DNA from: Ruminococcaceae bacterium UBA6857
Lineage (GTDB): Bacteria > Bacillota > Clostridia > Oscillospirales > Acutalibacteraceae
Length of the DNA stretch: 5,014 bases
Direction: 5' to 3'
NCBI GenBank assembly: GCA_002451715.1
Contig: DKDD01000142.1
Span: 1 to 5,014, forward strand
The notes below the pieces were generated by a model. That model did no database searches. It was not told where the DNA came from and saw only the letters and a list, made by a program, of their open reading frames with translations. Both the position numbers and the translations under genes were made by a program. Positions 1 to 4,989 of the stretch are shown one piece after another (position 1 is the stretch's first letter; each line of letters begins with the position of its first letter).

Positions 1-108
1 GCCGGACATGAGCGGTGTGTGAAGAAGGCTCGGAACATTGTTTATAAGCTTGTAGCCGACAAACATTGAAACAATAAAAACGGCAACAAGAATAATTTTC
101 ATAGTCAT
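1..108 (-). CDS. pntAb: NAD(P) transhydrogenase subunit alpha part 2 (PntAb), N-terminal part only
   Basis: The reading frame starts at 108 and leaves the window at base 1 after 36 codons, beginning MTMKIILVAVFIVSMFVGYK. Residues 4-18 form the first transmembrane helix. It is followed by VPSLLHTPLMSG, which matches the conserved 'HTPLMS' stretch of the membrane domain (dII) in the alpha subunit of proton-translocating transhydrogenase. In the family, dII couples proton flow across the membrane to hydride transfer between NADH and NADP+. I chose the first ATG (106-108) because GGGGAG at 120-125 lies 11 nt upstream; a second ATG at 100-102 is too far from it. The gene follows pntAa in the same direction after 97 nt, which confirms the split three-gene form (pntAa, pntAb, pntB); pntB is expected beyond the left edge. 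The identification rests on a short but distinctive motif and on context. Confidence 0.88.
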   Translation of the reverse strand, partial: MTMKIILVAVFIVSMFVGYKLINNVPSLLHTPLMSG

Positions 109-138
109 AATGTATCTGACTCCCCGTGTTTGTAATTT

Positions 139-175
139 TAAAAAGGCGCGGCTTCACTCTTTTTTGAAGCCGCGC
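139..175 (-). terminator. terminator-like hairpin between pntAa and pntAb
   Basis: On the minus strand GCGCGGCTTCA pairs perfectly with TGAAGCCGCGC (plus-strand arms 146-156 and 165-175, 8-nt loop). The stem is followed directly by CTTTTTAAAA, which has the form of a Rho-independent terminator. It begins 30 nt after the pntAa stop and ends before the pntAb ribosome binding site at 120-125. The T-tract is only five bases before turning to A, so termination may be partial. It could also act as a 3' barrier against exonucleases. Confidence 0.7.
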
Positions 176-205
176 TGCTTCGCGTGGAAAAATTATGATT
201 TAAGC

Positions 206-1363
206 TTAAAGACCCATTGCTTCAAGAGCACCGGCATGAACAATTTTTCCGTCGATTGTTGTGAGTGCCGATTTAATGATTGCGTCGTCCATATCAAGAA
301 CGATTTTTCCGTCCTTCGTCATGAACTTAACAAGTTCAAGCATATTGTTTGCAAACATCCATGTTGAGCTTGTCGGAAGAATACCGGGAATATTCTTTGT
401 TCCGATGATTGTTACGCCGTGCTTGACTTCGATGTCGCCCTTCGGCGTAATTTCACAGTTGCCGCCCTGGTCGATTGAGATGTCAACGATTACAGAGCCG
501 GGTTTCATCTGCTTGACCATTTCTTCGGTAATAAGAATCGGAGCAAGCTTTCCGGGAATAAGAGCGGAACAGAAAACGATGTCCATTTCCGGAAGAATTT
601 TTGCAAGGGTTTCTCTTTCGCCCGCAAGAACGTCGTCCGGAAGACGAAGAGCATAGCCGCCTTCACCGACTGCAAGAGACGGGTCAATGCCGAGGTCAAT
701 GATTTTTGCGCCGAGTGAAAGCGCATTTTCCTGACCCATCGGTCTGATGTCAGCCGCATGAATAACGCCACCGAGACGTTTTCCGGTTGCAAGAGCCTGC
801 ATGCCCGCAACGCCTGCGCCGAGAACAAGAATCTTTGCCGGCTTGATTACGCCGACTGCGCAAGCGGTCATCGGAATGAACCACGGAAGTCTGTCAGCGG
901 CCATAATCATGCCTTTATAGCCTGCACAGGTACTCATTGAGGTGAGCGCATCCATCGACTGTGCTCTTGAAATTCTCGGAATACCGTCAAGTGTGATTGA
1001 AATAACGCCCTTTGCCGCCATATCCTTAACCATCTGATGGTTAACGGGCGAAGCCGGGTGAATGAACGTGATGAGATACTGACCGGCATGCATCATGTCA
1101 ATTTCATGCTTGCCTTTTGCATCGTTGAAAAGAGGCTCTTTTACCTTGAGGATAACTTCGGCCTGATTGTAAAGATCTTCAACATCGGGAACAATTTTGG
1201 CACCTGCTGCGGTGTATTGGTCGTCGGTAAAATGAGCGCCCGCGCCGGCATTCTTTTCAACAAGAACCTGTGCGCCGAGAGCTACATAAGCTTTCACGGT
1301 TTCGGGAGTTGCCGAAACACGGTCTTCTTCGTGCATAATTTCTTTTGGGATTCCGATAATCAT
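206..1363 (-). CDS. pntAa: NAD(P) transhydrogenase subunit alpha part 1 (PntAa), NAD(H)-binding domain I
   Basis: This 385-residue protein is the soluble domain I of proton-translocating transhydrogenase. It binds NAD(H) and passes hydride to NADP+ on the beta subunit at the cytoplasmic membrane face. The N-terminal MIIGIPKEIMHEEDRVSATP is typical of the alanine dehydrogenase/PntA fold. Residues 130-138 (RISRAQSMD) match the RQD loop (R130, Q135, D138) that meets the NADP(H)-binding domain. VLGAGVAGMQA at 180-190 is the Rossmann dinucleotide loop, and D205 in AADIRP sits where the acidic residue for the NAD ribose is expected. GGYALR at 236-241 falls in the mobile-loop region. Length is normal for the split form; the membrane part is encoded next as pntAb, which argues against alanine dehydrogenase. 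The start is fixed by GGAGG at 1374-1378, 10 nt upstream of the ATG. Confidence 0.96.
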   Translation of the reverse strand: MIIGIPKEIMHEEDRVSATPETVKAYVALGAQVLVEKNAGAGAHFTDDQYTAAGAKIVPDVEDLYNQAEVILKVKEPLFNDAKGKHEIDMMHAGQYLITFIHPASPVNHQMVKDMAAKGVISITLDGIPRISRAQSMDALTSMSTCAGYKGMIMAADRLPWFIPMTACAVGVIKPAKILVLGAGVAGMQALATGKRLGGVIHAADIRPMGQENALSLGAKIIDLGIDPSLAVGEGGYALRLPDDVLAGERETLAKILPEMDIVFCSALIPGKLAPILITEEMVKQMKPGSVIVDISIDQGGNCEITPKGDIEVKHGVTIIGTKNIPGILPTSSTWMFANNMLELVKFMTKDGKIVLDMDDAIIKSALTTIDGKIVHAGALEAMGL

Positions 1364-1407
1364 TGGTAAAACGCCTCCATTTCATTTTATATAAGACTTT
1401 TCTTTTC

Positions 1408-1430
1408 GGTCACATTATGTTCATGTAACC
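1408..1430. promoter_or_regulatory. imperfect inverted repeat in the pntAa leader
   Basis: GGTCACAT (1408-1415) and ATGTAACC (1423-1430) are inverted repeats with one mismatch and a 7-nt spacer, 45-67 nt upstream of the pntAa start. The site lies just downstream of the candidate promoter at 1449-1477, where a repressor could act or an RNA hairpin could form. It does not resemble the Rex consensus (TTGTTAA-N4-TTAACAA). No regulator is identified. Confidence 0.3.
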
Positions 1431-1448
1431 ACTCATCTTATTAACTAA

Positions 1449-1477
1449 AATATAACATATCCGCGCCGAAATTTCTA
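1449..1477 (-). promoter_or_regulatory. candidate promoter for pntAa
   Basis: On the minus strand TAGAAA (1472-1477) and TATATT (1449-1454) are separated by 17 nt, matching 4/6 and 5/6 of the consensus. Transcription would begin near 1442 and give a leader of about 80 nt. An alternative is CTGACA (1520-1525) with a perfect TATAAT (1499-1504), but its spacer is only 15 nt. The sequence cannot decide between them. Confidence 0.35.
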
Positions 1478-1499
1478 TATAAAATGTAGTAAAAATTAA

Positions 1500-1732
1500 T
1501 TATAATTTTTTAGTAGTTTTGTCAGTTATTACGAAATTGTGAACGCATTTTTCGTTGTCAAAAAAATCCGCCGAACGTTTCGAAAAGCTGTCCGACAAAT
1601 CAATTTTTTCTGTATAAGCTTTCAAAAAGCAATTGCCGATACAAAGGGTGTCTCTTCCGCTTCGTGAAGCTCTTGCAATTTTCAAACTTATCAAAAGTAA
1701 AAAACGTTTTTTCTCTTGCCATGTAATAAATC
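1500..1732. other. AT-rich intergenic stretch without a convincing gene
   Basis: Between the pntAa promoter region and the terminator at 1733-1770 I see only weak open frames. One minus-strand frame at 1600-1722 begins with ATG and would give 40 residues (start MAREKTFFTF), rich in Lys, Arg and Phe. Another at 1500-1694 would need a TTG start. Neither has a ribosome binding site, and the first begins only 11 nt beyond a strong terminator. No RNA gene or repeat is recognisable. It could be a degraded gene. Confidence 0.5.
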
Positions 1733-1770
1733 AAAAAAACATCGGGCGGTCTTTTTTCGGCCGCCCGATG
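1733..1770 (-). terminator. Rho-independent terminator of the peptide gene
   Basis: On the minus strand a perfect 10-bp GC-rich stem, CATCGGGCGG with CCGCCCGATG (plus-strand arms 1740-1749 and 1761-1770, 11-nt loop), is followed by seven T (1733-1739). It lies 37 nt beyond the stop of the 40-aa gene and has no T-tract on the plus strand, so it works in the minus direction. It would end both the peptide transcript and any read-through from the secreted-protein gene. Confidence 0.9.
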
Positions 1771-1807
1771 CTTGAAAAATTCAATATTTCACGCAATAAA
1801 ACTCATT

Positions 1808-1930
1808 TTATTCTTTTGCGCCGTCAATCTGCTCTTTAAGGAAAGTATAGAGATCCTTGAAAACTTTGATGATTTTTTCAATGAAGCTTGCCAATGAATC
1901 CATACCGATAACAAAATCGTCTCTGAACAT
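1808..1930 (-). CDS. small amphipathic peptide, 40 aa, unknown function
   Basis: This short frame encodes 40 residues, beginning MFRDDFVIGMD and ending EQIDGAKE. Residues 12-31 (SLASFIEKIIKVFKDLYTFL) form one amphipathic helix: hydrophobic residues at 13, 16, 17, 20, 24, 27 and 31 face one side and Lys/Glu/Asp the other. There is no signal peptide and no Cys. Support for a real gene comes from AGGCAGGTG upstream of the ATG (1939-1947, 8 nt from the end of AGGTG), a candidate promoter at 1973-2001, and a strong terminator just after the stop. It follows the secreted cysteine-repeat protein in the same direction, 89 nt away. I do not recognise a family. A membrane-surface peptide, a partner of the secreted protein or a peptide toxin are all possible, but none is shown. 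Confidence 0.72.
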   Translation of the reverse strand: MFRDDFVIGMDSLASFIEKIIKVFKDLYTFLKEQIDGAKE

Positions 1931-1972
1931 TACTGTTACACCTGCCTTTCGTATAAAGTTTTATTCAATAAT

Positions 1973-2001
1973 ATTTTATTGCCTTTGTGCTTTCTGTTCA
2001 A
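1973..2001 (-). promoter_or_regulatory. candidate promoter of the 40-aa peptide gene
   Basis: TTGAAC (1996-2001) and TAAAAT (1973-1978) on the minus strand are spaced 17 nt apart, matching 4/6 and 5/6 of the consensus. The -35 box lies 18 nt after the stop of the secreted-protein gene and forms one arm of a short palindrome, GTTCAA-AATG-TTGAAC (1996-2011). If used, it would let the peptide be made separately from the upstream gene. Confidence 0.4.
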
Positions 2002-2019
2002 AATGTTGAACGAATCAAA

Positions 2020-3294
2020 TCAGGAAATTGAAGAAATTTCGTCCTTATACCATTCCATGCATTCGCAGCACTTAAGTTCGGTGTGGAACATTCTTGAAAG
2101 GAAAGTGCAAAGATAGCGAAGAACATAGGAAAGAACGTTGCCCTTGTGGCATACGCAGTCTGTGCAATGACCAAATTCTTTTCCGCAATGGTCGCAATGT
2201 CTGTCGCCGTCACCGTCAACGTGCTTGCCTGTTGCGTCAAGGTCTTTGTATTCCTTGTGAGAAGCGTCGTTTTTGCAGGTACGTTCTGCCTTGCCTTTTT
2301 CGGAGCAGGTCGGTTCAAGAACGGTTACCCATTCGCCGAAGTCATGACCAAGAGGAGCAATTTCAGCAACTTCTGTGTGGTCGCAAGCCTTGTAAAGGTC
2401 GGTTTCAACAATGTTGATGCATGCGCGTACTTTTGTTCCGCTTTCGGTGCATTTTGCGGGAGTAAGCTCGATCCACGGGCTCATGGTGTGACCGCCGCGT
2501 GAGGGGATTTCAACGCTCTTTGTTACGCCTTCTTGGCATCTTCCACAGATGTACTTATATGCGCCGTCTTCGGTGCAGGTTGCTTTTTCAATTCCTGCAA
2601 GTTCCCAGCAGGAATACTCGTCATCGGGGTTGCTGTTGTGGTCATGAACGTTAACAAAAACAGCGTCTGCATAGATATCGCTCTTTACGTTTTCGATTTT
2701 CTTTGCGTCAACTTTTCCGTCAAATTCGCCGTCAACTGCGATGTCCCAGCCGATGAATTCATAGATTCCGCCGTCTTCGGTTGTGTAGCCTTCCGGCTCG
2801 TCATATTCGGGAGTTGAGCCGTCGGGTACGCGGGAATCCCAAAACACAATATAATCGCTCTCTTCTTTTGCGAATCTGCTGTTGATAAGGGTAACTTCAT
2901 AGGTCGGTGCCATTGCGTATATGGTGAAATTCATATAATCGGCAGAAAGTCCCTCTGTATACATACAATATCTTTTTGCTCCGTCTTTACCGATTTCGGG
3001 TTCGATCGGAGCATCTACATTGTACCAGTACATCGGAATATAATTTTCCTTGCCTTTTGCTAAAGTTACAGTGAAGTAAATGGCATTATAGCCTTCATCT
3101 TCATGTCTTTCAAGGCGGATATCGGTAATGCTTTCAATGGTTTCCGTGTCATACTTGATTTTGCTTCTGAAAGTACCGCCATCGAATTCTTTCTCGATTA
3201 TTGCATAACTATACGCCGAAGACAAAATCGCAACGGACGACAAGAGCATGAGAACACTCAAAAAGATTGCCAATAGTTTTTTTGTTGTTTTCAT
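2020..3294 (-). CDS. secreted cysteine-repeat protein with Cys-rich amphipathic tail
   Basis: This 424-residue protein has a classical signal peptide: Lys-rich MKTTKK, hydrophobic core 7-24, likely cleavage after SSA at 27. Residues 30-140 are a beta-rich region of unknown function. Residues 145-213, containing YEFIGWD (178-184) and DIYADAVF, resemble InlB/Flg_new-type repeats of bacterial surface proteins. Three cysteine repeats follow: ATCTEDGAYKYIC (238-250), AKCTESGTKVRAC (280-292) and PTCSEKGKAERTC (328-340), the third preceded by GHDFGEWV. The end holds HVDGDGDRHCDHCGK (358-372) and CTDCVCHKG (377-385). After these come a hydrophobic-basic helix (386-403) and KCCECMEWYKDE (408-419), giving nine Cys between 367 and 412. 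There is no LPXTG motif. GGAGG at 3305-3309, 10 nt upstream, fixes the start. It probably acts at the cell surface in adhesion or anchoring; its ligand is unknown. Confidence 0.9.
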   Translation of the reverse strand: MKTTKKLLAIFLSVLMLLSSVAILSSAYSYAIIEKEFDGGTFRSKIKYDTETIESITDIRLERHEDEGYNAIYFTVTLAKGKENYIPMYWYNVDAPIEPEIGKDGAKRYCMYTEGLSADYMNFTIYAMAPTYEVTLINSRFAKEESDYIVFWDSRVPDGSTPEYDEPEGYTTEDGGIYEFIGWDIAVDGEFDGKVDAKKIENVKSDIYADAVFVNVHDHNSNPDDEYSCWELAGIEKATCTEDGAYKYICGRCQEGVTKSVEIPSRGGHTMSPWIELTPAKCTESGTKVRACINIVETDLYKACDHTEVAEIAPLGHDFGEWVTVLEPTCSEKGKAERTCKNDASHKEYKDLDATGKHVDGDGDRHCDHCGKEFGHCTDCVCHKGNVLSYVLRYLCTFLSRMFHTELKCCECMEWYKDEISSIS

Positions 3295-3309
3295 CGGTTA
3301 TTTTCCTCC

Positions 3310-3350
3310 ATTATTATAAAGTTTTTATAATAATCGTTGCGAATGCAACG
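3310..3350 (-). promoter_or_regulatory. two back-to-back hairpins in the 5' leader
   Basis: On the minus strand CGTTGC-ATTC-GCAACG (3335-3350) is followed without a gap by a perfect 11-bp A/T stem, ATTATTATAAA with TTTATAATAAT (3310-3320 and 3324-3334, 3-nt loop). The second stem touches the GGAGG at 3305-3309. With transcription starting near 3355, almost the whole leader up to the ribosome binding site is paired. A role in mRNA stability or in control of translation is inferred. Confidence 0.6.
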
Positions 3351-3361
3351 GTTATATATAA

Positions 3362-3390
3362 ATGTTAACAAATTACATTTTAAATGTCAA
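3362..3390 (-). promoter_or_regulatory. promoter of the secreted-protein gene
   Basis: A perfect TTGACA (3385-3390) is followed after 17 nt by TAACAT (3362-3367, 4/6) on the minus strand. It gives a leader of about 60 nt before the ATG at 3294. Directly upstream of the -35 box, 3392-3409 has a T-tract and an A-tract (AGTTTTTTACAAAAAACT on the minus strand) that could serve as an UP element. The -10 is weak; TTTATA slightly downstream is another option. Confidence 0.6.
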
Positions 3391-3487
3391 TAGTTTTTTG
3401 TAAAAAACTGCACAAAATTTGTTGCTTGCCTGTGTGTAATAAAACAGGTTTGGTGATATAACTTGAACTTAAAAATGTTCGATTCTC

Positions 3488-4180
3488 TTATTTGCCGTTT
3501 TTCAGCGTAAAATCATATTTCATCTCAAGCTTTGCAAAAAGCTTTTGCAAAACGCCGCCCGCCATTTTTTCAAAATCAAGCGTTTTCACAAAGGCAAGAA
3601 CTTTTTCCTGTTCCTCCTGCGGAACTTTGTATACACGCATTGACGCCGTTAAAAAACATTCGAGTTTTCGTTCAAACGGAAAATGGATATCGCACTTTTT
3701 TGCCATGTAATTTCGCATGAGTCCCGCCGTTCCGATTTCCATGTCATAAAAATCACTGTCGGAATAATCGGGAAGATAGGCACCGAAAAGCAGTTTAAGC
3801 TCCTTGGTCGTGTTGAGAAAAATATATTCCGAAGTATTCGGAAGCGAGTAAGCTTCGATATAAATTTCGCGAATATTTTCGTTAATTTCGGTGATTGCAA
3901 GCTGAATCGCCGTTTCAACGGCATAGATATAAAGCGCAGGAAGGTTCTTTCCGATAACGCTGCGCGCCATGTTGAACTGGCCGCCGAACATTGTTTCAAC
4001 AAGCTCCATCAAAATTCCGTCCTTGGTGTGGAAAAAATTTTGAAAACTTCCCCTTGCAACGCCGGCTTCTTCAACAATTCGGCTGATCGTGGTTTCTTTA
4101 TAGCCATATTCCAAAAACAGGCGGACACAGACGGAAAGAATACGTTTTTTTGTTTCGATACTTTCTTTTCTTGTGGACAT
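3488..4180 (-). CDS. TetR/AcrR-family transcriptional regulator
   Basis: This is a 230-residue DNA-binding repressor of the TetR family, counted from the ATG at 4178-4180. Residues 9-60 are the family's N-terminal helical domain, and the helix-turn-helix spans 31-50: TTISRIVEEAGVARGSFQNF, followed by FHTKDGIL, closely following the consensus TTxxIAxxAGVxxGxxYxxFxxKxxL. The remainder is the divergent, mostly helical ligand/dimer domain, so the inducer cannot be read. The frame also opens seven codons earlier at 4199-4201, but those codons contain AAAGGCGGTG (4186-4195), one mismatch from the ideal ribosome binding site and 5 nt before the inner ATG, so I prefer 4180. A promoter and palindrome just upstream suggest self-repression. 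No transporter or enzyme target lies beside it. I see no strong terminator in 3400-3487. Confidence 0.93.
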   Translation of the reverse strand: MSTRKESIETKKRILSVCVRLFLEYGYKETTISRIVEEAGVARGSFQNFFHTKDGILMELVETMFGGQFNMARSVIGKNLPALYIYAVETAIQLAITEINENIREIYIEAYSLPNTSEYIFLNTTKELKLLFGAYLPDYSDSDFYDMEIGTAGLMRNYMAKKCDIHFPFERKLECFLTASMRVYKVPQEEQEKVLAFVKTLDFEKMAGGVLQKLFAKLEMKYDFTLKNGK

Positions 4181-4201
4181 TGCTTCACCGCCTTTCATCA
4201 T

Positions 4202-4223
4202 TAACTAATACGCGTACTAATTA
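4202..4223. promoter_or_regulatory. probable TetR-type operator
   Basis: A 22-bp imperfect palindrome centred between 4212 and 4213 (TAACTAATACG | CGTACTAATTA) matches at 9 of 11 pairs, with a perfect core TACGCGTA. It begins at the -10 box of the tetR promoter and covers the predicted transcription start near 4213. TetR-family repressors commonly bind such sites in front of their own gene; self-control is inferred. Confidence 0.55.
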
Positions 4224-4248
4224 TATCATCTGTTTTTCCAAAAATCAA
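4220..4248 (-). promoter_or_regulatory. promoter of the tetR-family gene
   Basis: On the minus strand TTGATT (4243-4248) and a perfect TATAAT (4220-4225) are spaced by exactly 17 nt. The start site would be near 4213, giving a leader of about 32 nt before the ATG at 4180, with the ribosome binding site at 4186-4195. The palindrome at 4202-4223 overlaps the -10 and the start site. Confidence 0.68.
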
Positions 4249-4344
4249 TAGGTTTAAATATAAAATCTCTGTCTCTTTTTTTGCCGTTCTTTTCGTTGCC
4301 TTGATTTCCTTTTCTTCGGTACTTACGGCGGCTGTTGTCTGCTG

Positions 4345-4614
4345 TTAGCTTGACGAAGAAGTTTGAATCGCAGTGCTTTCTTTCGCCGCGGACGATTGTT
4401 CGGGTTTTGAAGAAGCAGAGGTCGGCTCATCTTTTTGTAAAGTTGCGGTTTGCTCTTTGCTTTCTTCAAAAGAGGAAGACAAGACAGATTCCGTAGTTGT
4501 TGTTTCGCTTTCATTTTTGCAGCCGGACAGTACCAACAGCAAAAGCACCGCCGTAAGAACCGGTGCGGTGCTTCGCTTTGCTTGTGCGAACATTTTTTTA
4601 TTTTCGGTAATCAT
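4345..4614 (-). CDS. short Ser/Thr-rich lipoprotein, possibly truncated
   Basis: The 89-residue product has a lipoprotein signal peptide: basic N-region with K6, K7, K13 and R14, hydrophobic core TAVLLLLVL (21-29), and lipobox LSGC with lipidated Cys32. The mature part is only 58 residues, about 25 of them Ser or Thr, with Glu, Lys and Gln making up much of the rest. That composition is typical of the flexible linker that tethers a folded domain to the membrane, yet no domain follows. GGAG at 4624-4627, near TTCTCC, lies about 8 nt upstream of the ATG and supports the start. After the TAA at 4345-4347 the same frame stays open to 4201 with similar composition at first, so this may be a gene that lost its 3' part. 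It could also be a genuine short surface lipoprotein. Confidence 0.75.
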   Translation of the reverse strand: MITENKKMFAQAKRSTAPVLTAVLLLLVLSGCKNESETTTTESVLSSSFEESKEQTATLQKDEPTSASSKPEQSSAAKESTAIQTSSSS

Positions 4615-4671
4615 AAATGTTTCTCCGTTTTCTTTAATGTTTTTTGCATATCCCCCGCCGAATACCTATCA

Positions 4672-4695
4672 AATCGGTTAAATTTTCAACCGATT
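4672..4695. repeat. 8-bp perfect inverted repeat upstream of the lipoprotein
   Basis: AATCGGTT (4672-4679) and AACCGATT (4688-4695) pair perfectly around an 8-nt spacer. No T-tract follows on either strand, so it is not a terminator. It lies about 60-80 nt upstream of the lipoprotein ATG, where an operator would fit; a promoter there is not clear. Confidence 0.4.
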
Positions 4696-4850
4696 CTGTG
4701 ACCGGTGAAAGACATGTTCTTGTTTCCGAAAAACGGAAGCTTAACCGAAGGCGTCAAACTGTCACCGCTGAAAGCCATGCTTGCTTCAAAAACTTTTCCG
4801 GGCAAAAGCGAAATTTCACCCTTTCCGCAAAGTACGCAACGAGAGCACGA
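4686..4850 (-). pseudogene. possible gene remnant with an internal repeat
   Basis: A minus-strand frame is open for 54 codons between a stop at 4851-4853 and a TGA at 4686-4688. It reads CSRCVLCGKGEISLLPGKVF, then a 63-nt-period repeat giving SMAFSGDS and NMSFTGHR, and ends in IG. The only ATG near its start (4776-4778) would give 30 residues and has no ribosome binding site. The protein-like pattern suggests a decayed gene or a mobile interspersed sequence. I do not recognise a family, and chance is possible. Confidence 0.25.
4696..4779. repeat. pair of degenerate direct repeats, 63-nt period
   Basis: The 21-nt segments at 4696-4716 and 4759-4779 (CTGTGACCGGTGAAAGACAT and CTGTCACCGCTGAAAGCCAT, each plus G) agree at 18 of 21 positions. 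The period of 63 nt is a multiple of three, so both fall in the same frame of the possible remnant on the minus strand. Confidence 0.6.
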
Positions 4851-4925
4851 TTAAGTTTCGAAAAAAAACGTTTTGAGTTGCTTTAATTCCACGCCTTTGA
4901 AAAAATAATTTTAAATTCAATAAAA

Positions 4926-4945
4926 TTGTCAAAAGCACTTGACAA
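4926..4945. repeat. inverted repeat over the tRNA -35 box
   Basis: TTGTCAA (4926-4932) and TTGACAA (4939-4945) are perfect inverted repeats with a 6-nt spacer. The right arm contains the -35 box of the tRNA promoter and the left arm contains a TTGACA facing the other way. No good -10 is seen 16-18 nt beyond the left box on the minus strand. Confidence 0.5.
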
Positions 4946-4967
4946 AATTTGATTATTTTGGTATACT
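4939..4967 (+). promoter_or_regulatory. strong promoter of the tRNA gene
   Basis: A perfect TTGACA (4939-4944), a 17-nt spacer and TATACT (4962-4967, 5/6) are preceded by an extended -10 TGG (4959-4961). The start site would be near 4974, about 16 nt before the mature tRNA. Such near-consensus promoters are usual for stable RNA genes. Confidence 0.88.
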
Positions 4968-4989
4968 TCCAAAGTCAGCAAAACGACAT

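Larger units (their letters stand above)
4201..4344 (-). pseudogene. in-frame open continuation after the lipoprotein stop
   Basis: Directly after the lipoprotein TAA, the same minus-strand frame stays open for 47 codons to a TAA at 4201-4203. The first 26 residues (QQTTAAVSTEEKEIKATKRT, then AKKETE) keep the Thr/Ala/Lys/Glu-rich character of the lipoprotein. The last 20 are AT-rich promoter sequence of tetR. This suggests the linker once ran on and that a nonsense change plus a deletion removed the rest. In 144 nt an open frame by chance is also possible. Confidence 0.3.

Noticed and set aside
1408..1430. Rex-binding site before pntAa
   Set aside because: Rex sites follow TTGTTAA-N4-TTAACAA or TTGTGAA-N4-TTCACAA; this repeat has different arms and spacing.
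1500..1694. 64-codon minus-strand frame
   Set aside because: It needs a TTG start, lacks a ribosome binding site and follows a strong terminator without a clear promoter.
1996..2011. terminator of the secreted-protein gene
   Set aside because: GTTCAA-AATG-TTGAAC is a short AT-rich stem without a following T-tract; it overlaps a candidate -35 box instead.
2146..2502. 118-codon plus-strand frame with Cys and Val richness
   Set aside because: It is the antisense shadow of the cysteine-repeat region of the secreted protein and has no ribosome binding site.
3429..3448. CCTGT...ACAGG hairpin as terminator of the tetR gene
   Set aside because: Only 5 bp with a 10-nt loop and no T-tract after it on the minus strand.
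3683..4204. 173-codon plus-strand open frame
   Set aside because: It lies fully antisense to the TetR-family gene, which has a clear helix-turn-helix, promoter and ribosome binding site; the plus-strand frame shows no family pattern.
4713..4850. SLOG/DUF1273-type protein start, suggested by MSFTGHR
   Set aside because: The motif is followed by a stop two codons later, so no such domain is encoded.
4644..4886. 80-codon plus-strand open frame upstream of the tRNA
   Set aside because: It needs a TTG start, has no ribosome binding site and is strongly basic without a recognisable motif.
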